Of a stretch of DNA of 19,855 nt, positions 1-5,781 are shown piece by piece. A program made the position numbers and the translations under genes. The first letter of the stretch is position 1; each line of letters begins with the position of its first letter. The notes beneath the pieces are model-generated. The model worked only from the letters and a program-made list of their open reading frames with translations, had not been told where the DNA came from and made no database searches. The stretch comes from Clostridia bacterium (GTDB lineage Bacteria > Bacillota_A > Clostridia > Oscillospirales > CAG-272): assembly GCA_017467205.1 (NCBI GenBank), contig JAFTSQ010000002.1, positions 1-19,855 on the forward strand. Direction: 5' to 3'.

Positions 1-42
1 ACAGAGCCCAGTGCGAAGCGAGGGTATCGACTCCAAAGGAAA

Positions 43-78
43 GAAAAAACAGCATCCGCGAGGGATGCTGTTTTTTCT
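43..78. terminator. Bidirectional intrinsic terminator next to tRNA-Cys
   Basis: A hairpin with arms AACAGCATCC and GGGATGCTGTT around a short GCG-type loop is flanked by an A-run on the left and a T-run on the right, so it can terminate in both directions. On the minus strand it lies directly after the CCA end of tRNA-Cys and is its probable terminator. An almost identical hairpin occurs at 757-786. Confidence 0.85.
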
Positions 79-79
79 T

Positions 80-153
80 TGGAGGCGACACCCGGATTCG
101 GACCGGGGGTAGAGGTGTTGCAGACCTTTGCCTTACCACTTGGCTATGTCGCC
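80..153 (-). tRNA. tRNA-Cys (GCA)
   Basis: The minus strand reads a full cloverleaf starting GGCGACATAGCC, with a seven-base anticodon loop CTGCAAC holding GCA, a T-loop TCCGAATC in a CCCGG/CCGGG stem, acceptor arms GGCGACA/TGTCGCC, discriminator U73 as expected for cysteine, and an encoded CCA at 82-80. It has its own consensus promoter at 175-203 and a terminator immediately downstream, so it is a single-gene transcript. Confidence 0.96.
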
Positions 154-174
154 GTATTTCCTTTGTGCTCTCAT

Positions 175-203
175 ATTATAGCAGATGAGTTTTGTTTTGT
201 CAA
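175..203 (-). promoter_or_regulatory. Sigma-A promoter of tRNA-Cys
   Basis: On the minus strand TTGACA (203-198) and TATAAT (180-175) are both perfect and 17 bp apart. The -10 box is preceded by TGC, an extended -10. It fires about 20 bases ahead of the tRNA 5' end, as expected for a stable RNA gene. Confidence 0.9.
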
Positions 204-295
204 GCCTTTTTCTGCTTTTGTGAATTTTTTTGTTTTTCTCGCCCGGGGCGCGCTCTGCGCGCTCCTGATTAACAGTTTATGCACCTGTCGCGATG

Positions 296-324
296 TTGAC
301 ACTATGGCGGTTTTGTGTTATATT
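296..324 (+). promoter_or_regulatory. Sigma-A promoter of the small gene at 348
   Basis: TTGACA at 296-301 and TATATT at 319-324 are 17 bp apart. The predicted start of transcription gives a leader of under 20 bases before the ribosome binding site of the gene at 348. Confidence 0.8.
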
Positions 325-347
325 GAACATAGGAAGGCGGTGGTGAG

Positions 348-732
348 ATGAAATGGTTGAGATCGATATTTAAAAAGAAAAAAGAAAAAGCGCCCGCAAT
401 GCCGCCGTATGATGAGATTGTCAAAGCACTATACGATAAAGATCTTGATTATTCTGACTCGTTGAAAATTTGCAAAGTGATATACAGCAAGGATAAATCA
501 AAGCGGTTTGTTGTTTTGGCAAGCGATAAAGGCTTTTTTCGGTATACGTATGAGGAAATATGCGTTCTTGACAAGATTGATTGGAACTCTTATTATGATT
601 ATGGCTATCCGGGAAATATAAAACCGGGGTGGTGGGAGCCCAAGGACCGCTTCTGTTCCTTTTTTTGGTACAGAAGACGAGACTTTGACTGCGTTGAAAT
701 ATGAACCGGAATATAAACTATTTTTTGAATAA
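348..732 (+). pseudogene. Small hypothetical protein, apparently frameshifted
   Basis: The open frame from ATG 348 (preceded by AGGCGGTGGTGAG) runs 118 residues to a stop at 702-704. It begins with a short basic stretch (KWLRSIFKKKKEK) and then a mixed, aromatic-rich soluble sequence, with WWEPKD near residue 100. Its last ~17 residues (WYRRRDFDC...) are unlike a normal ending. Skipping one T in the T7 run at 660-666 opens a second frame that continues FFGTEDETLTALKYEPEY and stops at 732. That acidic tail with a KYEPEY-type end is what I would expect of small Clostridia proteins of this general type, so the intact gene was probably 348-732 with six T. The function is unknown. A real disruption, slippage-controlled expression and an assembly error at a homopolymer are all possible. 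The gene has a good promoter and a terminator at 757-786. Confidence 0.65.
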
Positions 733-756
733 TACGTTGGCTTTTTGTCAACTCAT

Positions 757-786
757 AAAAACAGCATCCGCGCGGGATGCTGTTTT
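757..786. terminator. Bidirectional terminator between convergent genes
   Basis: Arms ACAGCATCC and GGGATGCTGT close a GCGC loop with A-run and T-run flanks. It lies between the plus-strand gene ending near 732 and the minus-strand hydrolase ending at 881, and can serve both. The stem is the same as in the terminator at 43-78. Confidence 0.85.
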
Positions 787-880
787 TCTATTTTCTTTAG
801 AATGATATTGCCTGGCGGTGCGTTTTTTAACACGGGGTGCATATAAATGGCGTTTTGTCGGTGAAAAAGCAAAGTTTGGT

Positions 881-1390
881 TTACATTATTGCCTCGATTT
901 GCACGGCTTTCATAGCATTGAGGGCGGTGACGTGGCTCTCGGGGGTCACGCCGGCACAGAGGCTGCCGTCAACGGTTATCTTTGCCTCGGGGAACGCCGC
1001 CTTAAGGATCATAGCGTTTGATATAACGCAGATATCCGTGCAAAGTCCGCAAAGCTCGATTTCCTCAATCTCCTCGCCAAAGTTCTTTATAATTTCGGGT
1101 AGCTCCGTGCTGCCGAAGGTCAGCTTTTCAACAACCGTTTCGGCATAGGGGGAAAGCTCACTTGTAATCTGCCATCCCGCCGTGCCCTTTATACAGTGCG
1201 GGACGGGGAGCTTTTTGCCCTCTTGGGTCGAGAGGTAATCCTCTGCGTGCGTGTCCTTGGTGAAAATGACCTTGCCCGCAAAGTCACGCACCTTTTTTAC
1301 GACACGGGGCACTATTGCCTCGGCATCCTTTGAGCCGAGCGCGCCCGTGATAAAATCAACTTGCATATCAACAACGATTAAGAATTTCAT
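881..1390 (-). CDS. Isochorismatase-family cysteine hydrolase, nicotinamidase-like
   Basis: The 169-residue protein has the isochorismatase/nicotinamidase fold signature. D8 (LIVVDMQVDF), K89 (VEKLTFGS) and C121 (GLCTDICV) form the expected catalytic triad. D46 and H48 in TKDTH and H65 in PHCIKGTAGW match metal-site positions of nicotinamidases, and the HCxxGTxGW stretch favours PncA-like activity (nicotinamide to nicotinate plus ammonia, NAD salvage) over isochorismate cleavage. One histidine usually found a few residues after the DxH pair is not evident, and the protein is a little shorter than typical PncA, so the substrate is not certain. The ribosome binding site GGAG lies ten bases before the start. 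It is the second gene of a minus-strand operon, 21 bp after the small membrane protein gene. nadE, the last step of the same pathway, is at 3919. Confidence 0.88.
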   Translation of the reverse strand: MKFLIVVDMQVDFITGALGSKDAEAIVPRVVKKVRDFAGKVIFTKDTHAEDYLSTQEGKKLPVPHCIKGTAGWQITSELSPYAETVVEKLTFGSTELPEIIKNFGEEIEEIELCGLCTDICVISNAMILKAAFPEAKITVDGSLCAGVTPESHVTALNAMKAVQIEAIM

Positions 1391-1411
1391 TTTTTCAAAT
1401 CTCCTAAAAAA

Positions 1412-1699
1412 CTATTTTTTTCTCTTTTTTGGGTAAAACACGACGCCGAGCGTGATTTGCAAAACGAGAATTGAAAGGGAAGAGGCAAAAAGGAATATCG
1501 CGAGTGCCCTCGAGCCGATGGCGTCCGCCAGCATAATAGCTCCGGCGGGCAATGCGACTATCACGTAAAGTATTAAAAAGAGGATTACAAGGCGGCATAT
1601 GTGCTCCGCCCTCTTCGAGCGTTGCAGGCTTTTAGGCAGGCTGAGCATTGCAAGCTCGCCCCAAAGTTCCATAAAGAATTCAAACAGTATTTCCATCAT
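1412..1699 (-). CDS. Small membrane protein of unknown function
   Basis: I place the start at one of two adjacent ATG codons (1699 or 1696), just behind GAGGGGGG; an upstream TTG is possible but would put the ribosome binding site inside the gene. The ~95-residue product has an amphipathic N-terminal region, a basic linker (KSLQRSKRAEH), then two hydrophobic helices (roughly residues 35-57 and 64-88) and a basic tail KKRKK. This suggests a two-span membrane protein with both ends inside the cell. I do not recognise a family. It is the first gene of the operon that includes the nicotinamidase-like hydrolase and lies 30 bp after a perfect sigma-A -10 box. Confidence 0.7.
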   Translation of the reverse strand: MMEILFEFFMELWGELAMLSLPKSLQRSKRAEHICRLVILFLILYVIVALPAGAIMLADAIGSRALAIFLFASSLSILVLQITLGVVFYPKKRKK

Positions 1700-1728
1700 A
1701 GCCCCCCTCAAAGCTTAACAGTGACATT

Positions 1729-1757
1729 ATTATATCATACGCAAATCGGCGTGTCAA
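1729..1757 (-). promoter_or_regulatory. Perfect sigma-A promoter of the 1699-881 operon
   Basis: On the minus strand TTGACA (1757-1752) and TATAAT (1734-1729) match the consensus fully with a 17-bp spacer. The gene start lies about 30 bases downstream of the -10 box. Confidence 0.9.
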
Positions 1758-1827
1758 TCGCTTGCAGGTGGTAGAAGCGACGAAATTCTGCTCGGTTTTT
1801 CTCGATTTGCTCACCGGCGCTTTTTAC

Positions 1828-1982
1828 CGAGATCCCGATGCTGCGCATCGCCCTACGGGTTCGACTACGTTCCGCCCGCCCGTGTCATCCTGAGAGGAGG
1901 GCAAAGCCCGCAGTCGAACTGCGCAGCAGTGCGAGGCAAAGCCGAGCAGGATCTCGGGCGGAACTTCGCTCAGGATGACACG
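1828..1982. repeat. Palindromic intergenic repeat (REP/MITE-like mosaic)
   Basis: Three inverted pairs interlock in this gene-free stretch: CGAGATCC (1828-1835) with GGATCTCG (1949-1956), GTTCCGCCCG (1869-1878) with CGGGCGGAAC (1955-1964), and CGTGTCATCCTGAG (1881-1894) with its complement at 1969-1982. The last two pairs are crossed, not nested. The phrase GTCATCCTGAG recurs in intergenic repeats of many Bacillota as far as I recall. No transposase or target duplication is visible. Confidence 0.7.
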
Positions 1983-2002
1983 GCGTAGTTTCGTTCAGGA
2001 TT

Positions 2003-2102
2003 GGCGCGTTGCGACTATGCTTGCGAGCCGTCGGAGAACCCCTTGGGGTTCGAGCCTCCGTAATAAGTAATAAAAAGAATGTTTGGAGCGTGATTATACG
2101 AA
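2003..2102. repeat. Direct repeat, copy 1 (100 bp)
   Basis: This stretch recurs at 2347-2446, offset by exactly 344 bases and, by eye, identical. It contains the hairpin GAACCCC-TT-GGGGTTC (around 2036-2051) and, near its right end, TTTGGAGCGTGATTA, which resembles the 3' end of the tRNA-Gly gene at 2586-2597. Similarity continues past 2102 with some changes. Confidence 0.85.
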
Positions 2103-2128
2103 CTTTTGCGCTTCGTGCGCGTTAATTC

Positions 2129-2298
2129 TACGAGTTTGCCGAGGGCAAACGTCAAACGAATTTTCACGCTTTATTGCGCGCAAATTCTACGAGTTTGCTA
2201 AAGCAAACGTCGGGGCTACCTGCCGCTTTGGTGCGGCAGAGCCGAGTGTAACGGATTACGGGTAAGCAAGGAAAAAACCTTCTAAACGACGGTTTTTT
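2129..2298. repeat. Hairpin-rich spacer between the direct repeats
   Basis: GTTTGC...GCAAAC mini-hairpins occur near 2132-2150 and 2192-2209 and again near 2479-2492. CTGCCGC-TTTGGT-GCGGCAG occurs near 2220-2239 and near 2507-2526. An AAAAAACC / GGTTTTTT stem at 2272-2298 looks like a weak terminator remnant. CGGATTACGGG near 2253-2263 matches part of the tRNA-Gly 3' half. I see no protein-coding signal in this stretch. Confidence 0.6.
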
Positions 2299-2346
2299 CT
2301 GCCGCGCCCGAGCGTAGCAAGGAGCAAAAGACGCGAGTCTGTGAGC

Positions 2347-2446
2347 GGCGCGTTGCGACTATGCTTGCGAGCCGTCGGAGAACCCCTTGGGGTTCGAGCC
2401 TCCGTAATAAGTAATAAAAAGAATGTTTGGAGCGTGATTATACGAA
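2347..2446. repeat. Direct repeat, copy 2 (100 bp)
   Basis: Second copy of the unit at 2003-2102. Directly after it, bases 2444-2472 form a perfect 12-bp stem (GAATTAACGCGC and its complement) around TTCGT; in copy 1 the left arm is altered so that the same hairpin cannot form fully. Confidence 0.85.
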
Positions 2447-2550
2447 TTAACGCGCTTCGTGCGCGTTAATTCTACGAGTTTGCTAAAGCAAACATCGGGG
2501 GCTGCCTGCCGCTTTGGTGCGGCAGTGCCCCGCGCAAGAGCTCCAAAACA

Positions 2551-2587
2551 AAAAGCCCCGAAGCAATCGCTTCGGGGTTTTCGTTTT
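2551..2587 (-). terminator. Intrinsic terminator of the tRNA cluster
   Basis: On the minus strand CCCCGAAGC-GATT-GCTTCGGGG is followed by a T-rich tract. It lies just after the CCA end of tRNA-Gly, the last gene of the four-tRNA transcript. Confidence 0.88.
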
Positions 2588-2662
2588 GGAGCGGATTACG
2601 GGGCTCGAACCCGCCACCTCGACCTTGGCAAGGTCGCGCTCTACCAAATGAGCTAAATCCGC
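2587..2662 (-). tRNA. tRNA-Gly (GCC)
   Basis: The minus strand reads GCGGATTTAGCTC at the 5' end, anticodon stem CGACC/GGTCG with loop TTGCCAA (GCC), T-arm GCGGGTTCGAGCCCCGT and acceptor GCGGATT/AATCCGC. U73 and an encoded CCA (2589-2587) follow. Last gene of the Val-Asp-Phe-Gly cluster. Confidence 0.96.
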
Positions 2663-2668
2663 AGGTGG

Positions 2669-2744
2669 TGGTGCCTCCGGTCGGAATCGAACCAACGACA
2701 CGGGGATTTTCAGTCCCCTGCTCTACCAACTGAGCTACAGAGGC
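2669..2744 (-). tRNA. tRNA-Phe (GAA)
   Basis: The minus strand reads GCCTCTGTAGCTC, an anticodon arm GGGGA-CTGAAAA-TCCCC with GAA, a T-loop TTCGATTC, acceptor end CGGAGGC, A73 and an encoded CCA. It lies between tRNA-Asp and tRNA-Gly with short spacers, so it is cotranscribed. Confidence 0.96.
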
Positions 2745-2753
2745 GTGCAAGAA

Positions 2754-2830
2754 TGGCGACTCGGATGGGGCTCGAACCCACGACCTCTAGCGTGACAGGC
2801 TAGCGCTCTAACCAACTGAGCTACCAAGCC
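2754..2830 (-). tRNA. tRNA-Asp (GTC)
   Basis: The minus strand reads GGCTTGGTAGCTC, a D-loop with GTTGGTTAG, an anticodon loop CTGTCAC with GTC in a GCTAG stem, T-arm GTGGGTTCGAGCCCCAT, G73 as expected for aspartate and an encoded CCA. The acceptor stem has a G-U pair at its second position. Confidence 0.96.
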
Positions 2831-2854
2831 ATTCTTGGTGGTTCACAGAACCGG

Positions 2855-2930
2855 TGGTGGAAAGTACAGGGCTCGAACCTGTGACCCTCTGCTTGTAAGG
2901 CAGATGCTCTCCCAACTGAGCTAACCTTCC
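2855..2930 (-). tRNA. tRNA-Val (TAC)
   Basis: The minus strand reads GGAAGGTTAGCTC, anticodon arm TCTGC-CTTACAA-GCAGA with TAC, T-arm ACAGGTTCGAGCCCTGT, acceptor end ACTTTCC, A73 and an encoded CCA. First gene of the cluster, 14 bases after the promoter -10 box. Confidence 0.96.
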
Positions 2931-2943
2931 GTCGTGCTTTAAT

Positions 2944-2972
2944 ATTATAGCAAAGAGAATTTTATTTGTCAA
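2944..2972 (-). promoter_or_regulatory. Sigma-A promoter of the tRNA cluster
   Basis: TTGACA (2972-2967) and TATAAT (2949-2944) on the minus strand are perfect, 17 bp apart, with TGC before the -10 box. The same extended -10 is seen at the tRNA-Cys promoter. Confidence 0.9.
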
Positions 2973-3036
2973 CCCCTTTTTTGAAATATTTTTCAAGAAA
3001 TTTGTTTTAAGCCCTGCCACACCTTCTAAATTGTGA

Positions 3037-3065
3037 TTGACTTTCGCGCTCGCGTGTGCTAAAAT
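3037..3065 (+). promoter_or_regulatory. Sigma-A promoter of the ThyX-like gene
   Basis: TTGACT (3037-3042) and TAAAAT (3060-3065) are 17 bp apart, about 50 bases before the start codon at 3118. Confidence 0.75.
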
Positions 3066-3117
3066 AAAAGCATCAGATTACTATAACGAATGATAAATTG
3101 AAACGGAGATAAAAGTT

Positions 3118-3738
3118 ATGTTGGTTGCAGACAGAATTTACGTTATGAACTTTGAGAATGCTATAAGGGGAGCGCGCAACCCCCTCAACAGCTGGGCGAG
3201 AATGGACAGCTACTATGACGAGGCGGGGAACTTCGTTCTTGGCGAGTGTGACCTTTCGCTTGCTCGCCGCCTTGCCGTTGCGGGCAGCGACCACAGAAAA
3301 TACCTTCGTCAGATAATGGTTTCCATAGATATTAACGCGCCGCTTTATTGGTGGAAGGAATTTGATACCTACAAGGTCGGCACGGTTGCCAACTCCTGCT
3401 CCACTATGCATAAAATACAGGCAAAGGAGTTCTCCCGCGAGGACTTCTCCTGCGAGAGAATGGACGAGGGCGGCCTTAAGGTGCTCGACTCGGTTATCGA
3501 CTATCTTGAGTCGGAGCGACAGAAGTACAACGAAACCAAGGAAAAGCAGCATTGGCACAATATGATACAAATGCTCCCGTCCTCCTTCAATCAGAAGCGC
3601 ACGGTCACCCTCAACTACGAGGTGCTTATCAACATTTATTATGCGCGCCGCCACCACAAGCTTGCTGAGTGGCACACGCTTTGCGACGCGATAGAGGCGC
3701 TTCCTTACGCAAAGGAGCTTATTCTTGTTAAGGAATAA
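3118..3738 (+). CDS. Divergent ThyX-like protein lacking the RHR signature
   Basis: The 206-residue soluble protein begins at ATG 3118 behind a GGAG motif. Residues 75-97 (APLYWWKEFDTYKVGTV-A-NSCSTM) align with the flavin-dependent thymidylate synthase pattern AP-x-F-x-RQW-x-RHR-x-x-S-x-NE-x-S, with a one-residue insertion, but the RHR is T84-Y85-K86 and the NE is N92-S93. The C-terminal half (QMLPSSF..., then YYARRHHKLAEWHTLCDAI) resembles the LP...R...AQ-x-EI part of ThyX. ThyX makes dTMP from dUMP with FAD and methylene-tetrahydrofolate. With the catalytic and ligand-binding signature replaced, that activity is unlikely here. This is a reading by eye, not a search result. Proteins with this WWKEFDTYKV phrase are, from memory, found as hypothetical proteins in Bacillota and their phages. 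It has its own promoter and no clear operon partner. Confidence 0.6.
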   Translation: MLVADRIYVMNFENAIRGARNPLNSWARMDSYYDEAGNFVLGECDLSLARRLAVAGSDHRKYLRQIMVSIDINAPLYWWKEFDTYKVGTVANSCSTMHKIQAKEFSREDFSCERMDEGGLKVLDSVIDYLESERQKYNETKEKQHWHNMIQMLPSSFNQKRTVTLNYEVLINIYYARRHHKLAEWHTLCDAIEALPYAKELILVKE

Positions 3739-3756
3739 TTAGCGCCATTTTCCTAT

Positions 3757-3779
3757 AAAGGAGAACTAGCGTGAAATAA
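3757..3779 (+). other. Two-codon minigene with strong ribosome binding site
   Basis: AAAGGAG (3757-3763) is spaced seven bases from GTG AAA TAA (3771-3779), a complete start-Lys-stop unit. No longer frame opens from this site. It lies in the gap between the ThyX-like gene and the nadE-pth operon. It may be a chance match or the relic of a lost gene. Confidence 0.35.
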
Positions 3780-3825
3780 CATTATCAAGCCTGAGCTTTA
3801 AGCGTTCACGCCCACGAATTTTGGC

Positions 3826-3903
3826 GATTTGGAACCTTAATCCAAATCGTCGCAGAGCGATACCGAAAATTCATTTATGCTTTGTGCGGTCGCCACAGGC
3901 GAC
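3826..3903 (+). promoter_or_regulatory. Leader hairpins ahead of nadE
   Basis: Two perfect small stems lie in the leader: GATTTGG/CCAAATC (3826-3848) and GTCGCC-ACA-GGCGAC (3889-3903). The second ends six bases before the GGAG used by nadE and could affect ribosome access. Neither has a T-run, so they are not terminators. I see no clear sigma-A promoter between 3739 and 3918, so nadE may be read from the promoter at 3037. Confidence 0.4.
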
Positions 3904-3918
3904 AGAATGGAGATTAAA

Positions 3919-5781
3919 ATGAACCAAAAAAATAAAACGGTTAAGGTTGCCGCCGTATCTCCACTGATAAGGCTCGGCGACGTAGCCGCCAACGTCAAGG
4001 CGTTTGTTAGGGAAGCGAAGAGAGCCGCCTCGCTCGGAGCGAGAGTGATAGTTTTCCCCGAGCTATCCTTGACGGGCGCGACCTGCGGTGACCTTTTCAT
4101 GAATCCAACGCTGACCGCGCGCGCGGAGCGCGGACTTCGCGAGTTTATAGACGAAACGCGCGAGCTTGATATTTTGAGCTTTATCGGTTTGCCCGCGACA
4201 ATCAACGGCGATACCTACAACGTAACGGCGTCGGTCTATCGCGGAAAGCTTTTTGCGCTTGTTCCGAATGACGCACAGACCTATGAGGAACAGCGATATT
4301 TTAGAATGCCCCCCGAGGAAGAGGCGGAAGTGAGCTTTGCAGGCTTTGATATTGTTTTCTCGTCAAGGCAGATAATTAAAGCCCCGTTTGATAAGAGCTT
4401 CACTATCTCAATAGGCGTCGATGCCGAATCGGACTCCGCACCTCGTCTTACGGTTTGCCAGATGGCAAACGAGGCGCGCGTAGGCAGTCGCCCGGACAGC
4501 TCAAGGCATCGGCTTGTCTTGCTTGCGCACAAGTTCAGCTACTCACATTCCGCCGCGGTTGTATACGCAACGGCGGGCATTGGCGAGAGCACGACGGACG
4601 CGGTTTACTGCGCGCACAATATAATTGCCGACAGAGGTAGGGTTCTTGCCGAGGCTGTGCCGTTTGCCGAGGATAATCTCATTATGGCGGAAATCGAGCT
4701 TTTGGCAAAAGAGCCGCTCGAAGAACCGCGATACGACTTTGACGCGGTGGCTTACCAAGAAACCGCTTTACCCAAAAATCCCTTCCTGCCGACCGACGAG
4801 GAAGAGCAGAGGGGAGCCTGCCTTGAGGCGCTTGAAATTCAAGCGCAGGCTCTTGCGGCGAGGGTTGAGCGCTCCTATTCAAAAACTATGGTAATCGGCG
4901 TTTCGGGCGGTCTTGACTCAACGCTGGCGCTTCTCGTTGCGGCGAGGGCGGCAGATATCCTCGGTCGCGACCGAAAATGCATTATCGGCGTAACGATGCC
5001 GTGCTTTGGCACGACGAAGAGAACGAAATCCAATGCGGAAAAGCTCTCCGACGCGCTCGGAATCAGCTTCCGCACGGTAGATATAAAGAAAAGTGTGGTA
5101 CAGCACCTTTCGGATATAGGTCACGACGGTGTGACACCCGACGTTACCTACGAGAACGCGCAGGCGCGAGAGCGTACGCAGGTCTTGATGGATATTTCCA
5201 ATATGACGGGCGGCCTCGTCGTCGGAACGGGCGACCTTTCGGAGCTGGTGCTCGGCTGGGCGACCTATAACGGCGACCATATGTCGATGTACGCGGTGAA
5301 CGCATCCGTGCCGAAAACTATGGTGAGGCGGATAGTTGAGGTCTACTCTGACGAGGCAAGAGAAAAGAGCGGCGAGATTTCCGCCGTTCTCGACGATATC
5401 CTTGCGACCCCCGTATCCCCCGAGCTTTTGCCGCCGAAGGATGGCGAGATTGCGCAGTGCACAGAGGCGCTCGTCGGCCCTTACGAGCTGCACGATTTCT
5501 TCATTTATTGCACGCTTTTCGCAAACCTTTCGGTGCGCGAAACCTACGAGCTCACCAAGGCGAGCCTTGGGGGCGTGTACGATAATAAGACGATTCTTTC
5601 CTGGCTTCGCGTATTCTTACGCAGATTTTTAAGTCAGCAGTTCAAGCGCTCCTGTATGCCCGACGGGCCGAGGGTCAGCTGCATTTCGGTTTCCCCAAGG
5701 GGCGGACTCCGTATGCCCTCGGATATATCGGCGGCGGTGTGGCTTGAGGAGCTTGACGAGATAGAAAAAGAGGAAAAATGA
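3919..5781 (+). CDS. nadE: NAD+ synthetase with degenerate glutaminase domain
   Basis: The protein joins ATP-activated nicotinate adenine dinucleotide to ammonia, the last step of NAD synthesis. I chose ATG 3919 because GGAG lies six bases upstream; ATG 3907 and 3877 are in frame but lack this. The 620 residues comprise a nitrilase-like N-terminal domain (about 7-290) and a synthetase domain (about 300-600) with the PP-loop SGGLDS (329-334), VTMPCFGTT, GTGDLSEL and NASVPKT. Glutamine-dependent NadE uses an E-K-C triad. E48 (FPELSLTG) is present, but the usual lysine in VPK is N117, and the usual GVxxCED is IGVDAESD (165-172), with no cysteine at the nucleophile position. The synthetase is probably ammonia-dependent or fed by another enzyme. 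Its stop overlaps pth by four bases. Confidence 0.93.
   Translation: MNQKNKTVKVAAVSPLIRLGDVAANVKAFVREAKRAASLGARVIVFPELSLTGATCGDLFMNPTLTARAERGLREFIDETRELDILSFIGLPATINGDTYNVTASVYRGKLFALVPNDAQTYEEQRYFRMPPEEEAEVSFAGFDIVFSSRQIIKAPFDKSFTISIGVDAESDSAPRLTVCQMANEARVGSRPDSSRHRLVLLAHKFSYSHSAAVVYATAGIGESTTDAVYCAHNIIADRGRVLAEAVPFAEDNLIMAEIELLAKEPLEEPRYDFDAVAYQETALPKNPFLPTDEEEQRGACLEALEIQAQALAARVERSYSKTMVIGVSGGLDSTLALLVAARAADILGRDRKCIIGVTMPCFGTTKRTKSNAEKLSDALGISFRTVDIKKSVVQHLSDIGHDGVTPDVTYENAQARERTQVLMDISNMTGGLVVGTGDLSELVLGWATYNGDHMSMYAVNASVPKTMVRRIVEVYSDEAREKSGEISAVLDDILATPVSPELLPPKDGEIAQCTEALVGPYELHDFFIYCTLFANLSVRETYELTKASLGGVYDNKTILSWLRVFLRRFLSQQFKRSCMPDGPRVSCISVSPRGGLRMPSDISAAVWLEELDEIEKEEK

Noticed and set aside
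2030..2060. Possible tRNA T-arm fragment (GGGGTTCGAGCCTCC) in the direct repeats
   Set aside because: The segment lacks an adjoining anticodon arm or acceptor stem, and the stem GAACCCC/GGGGTTC explains the sequence as a plain hairpin.
3073..3675. Minus-strand 200-codon frame opposite the ThyX-like gene
   Set aside because: The plus-strand gene has a promoter, a ribosome binding site and recognisable motifs, and the antisense frame has none of these.
3877..3918. Longer nadE start at ATG 3877
   Set aside because: There is no ribosome binding site before it, the extra residues lie over a leader hairpin, and GGAG is well placed for ATG 3919.
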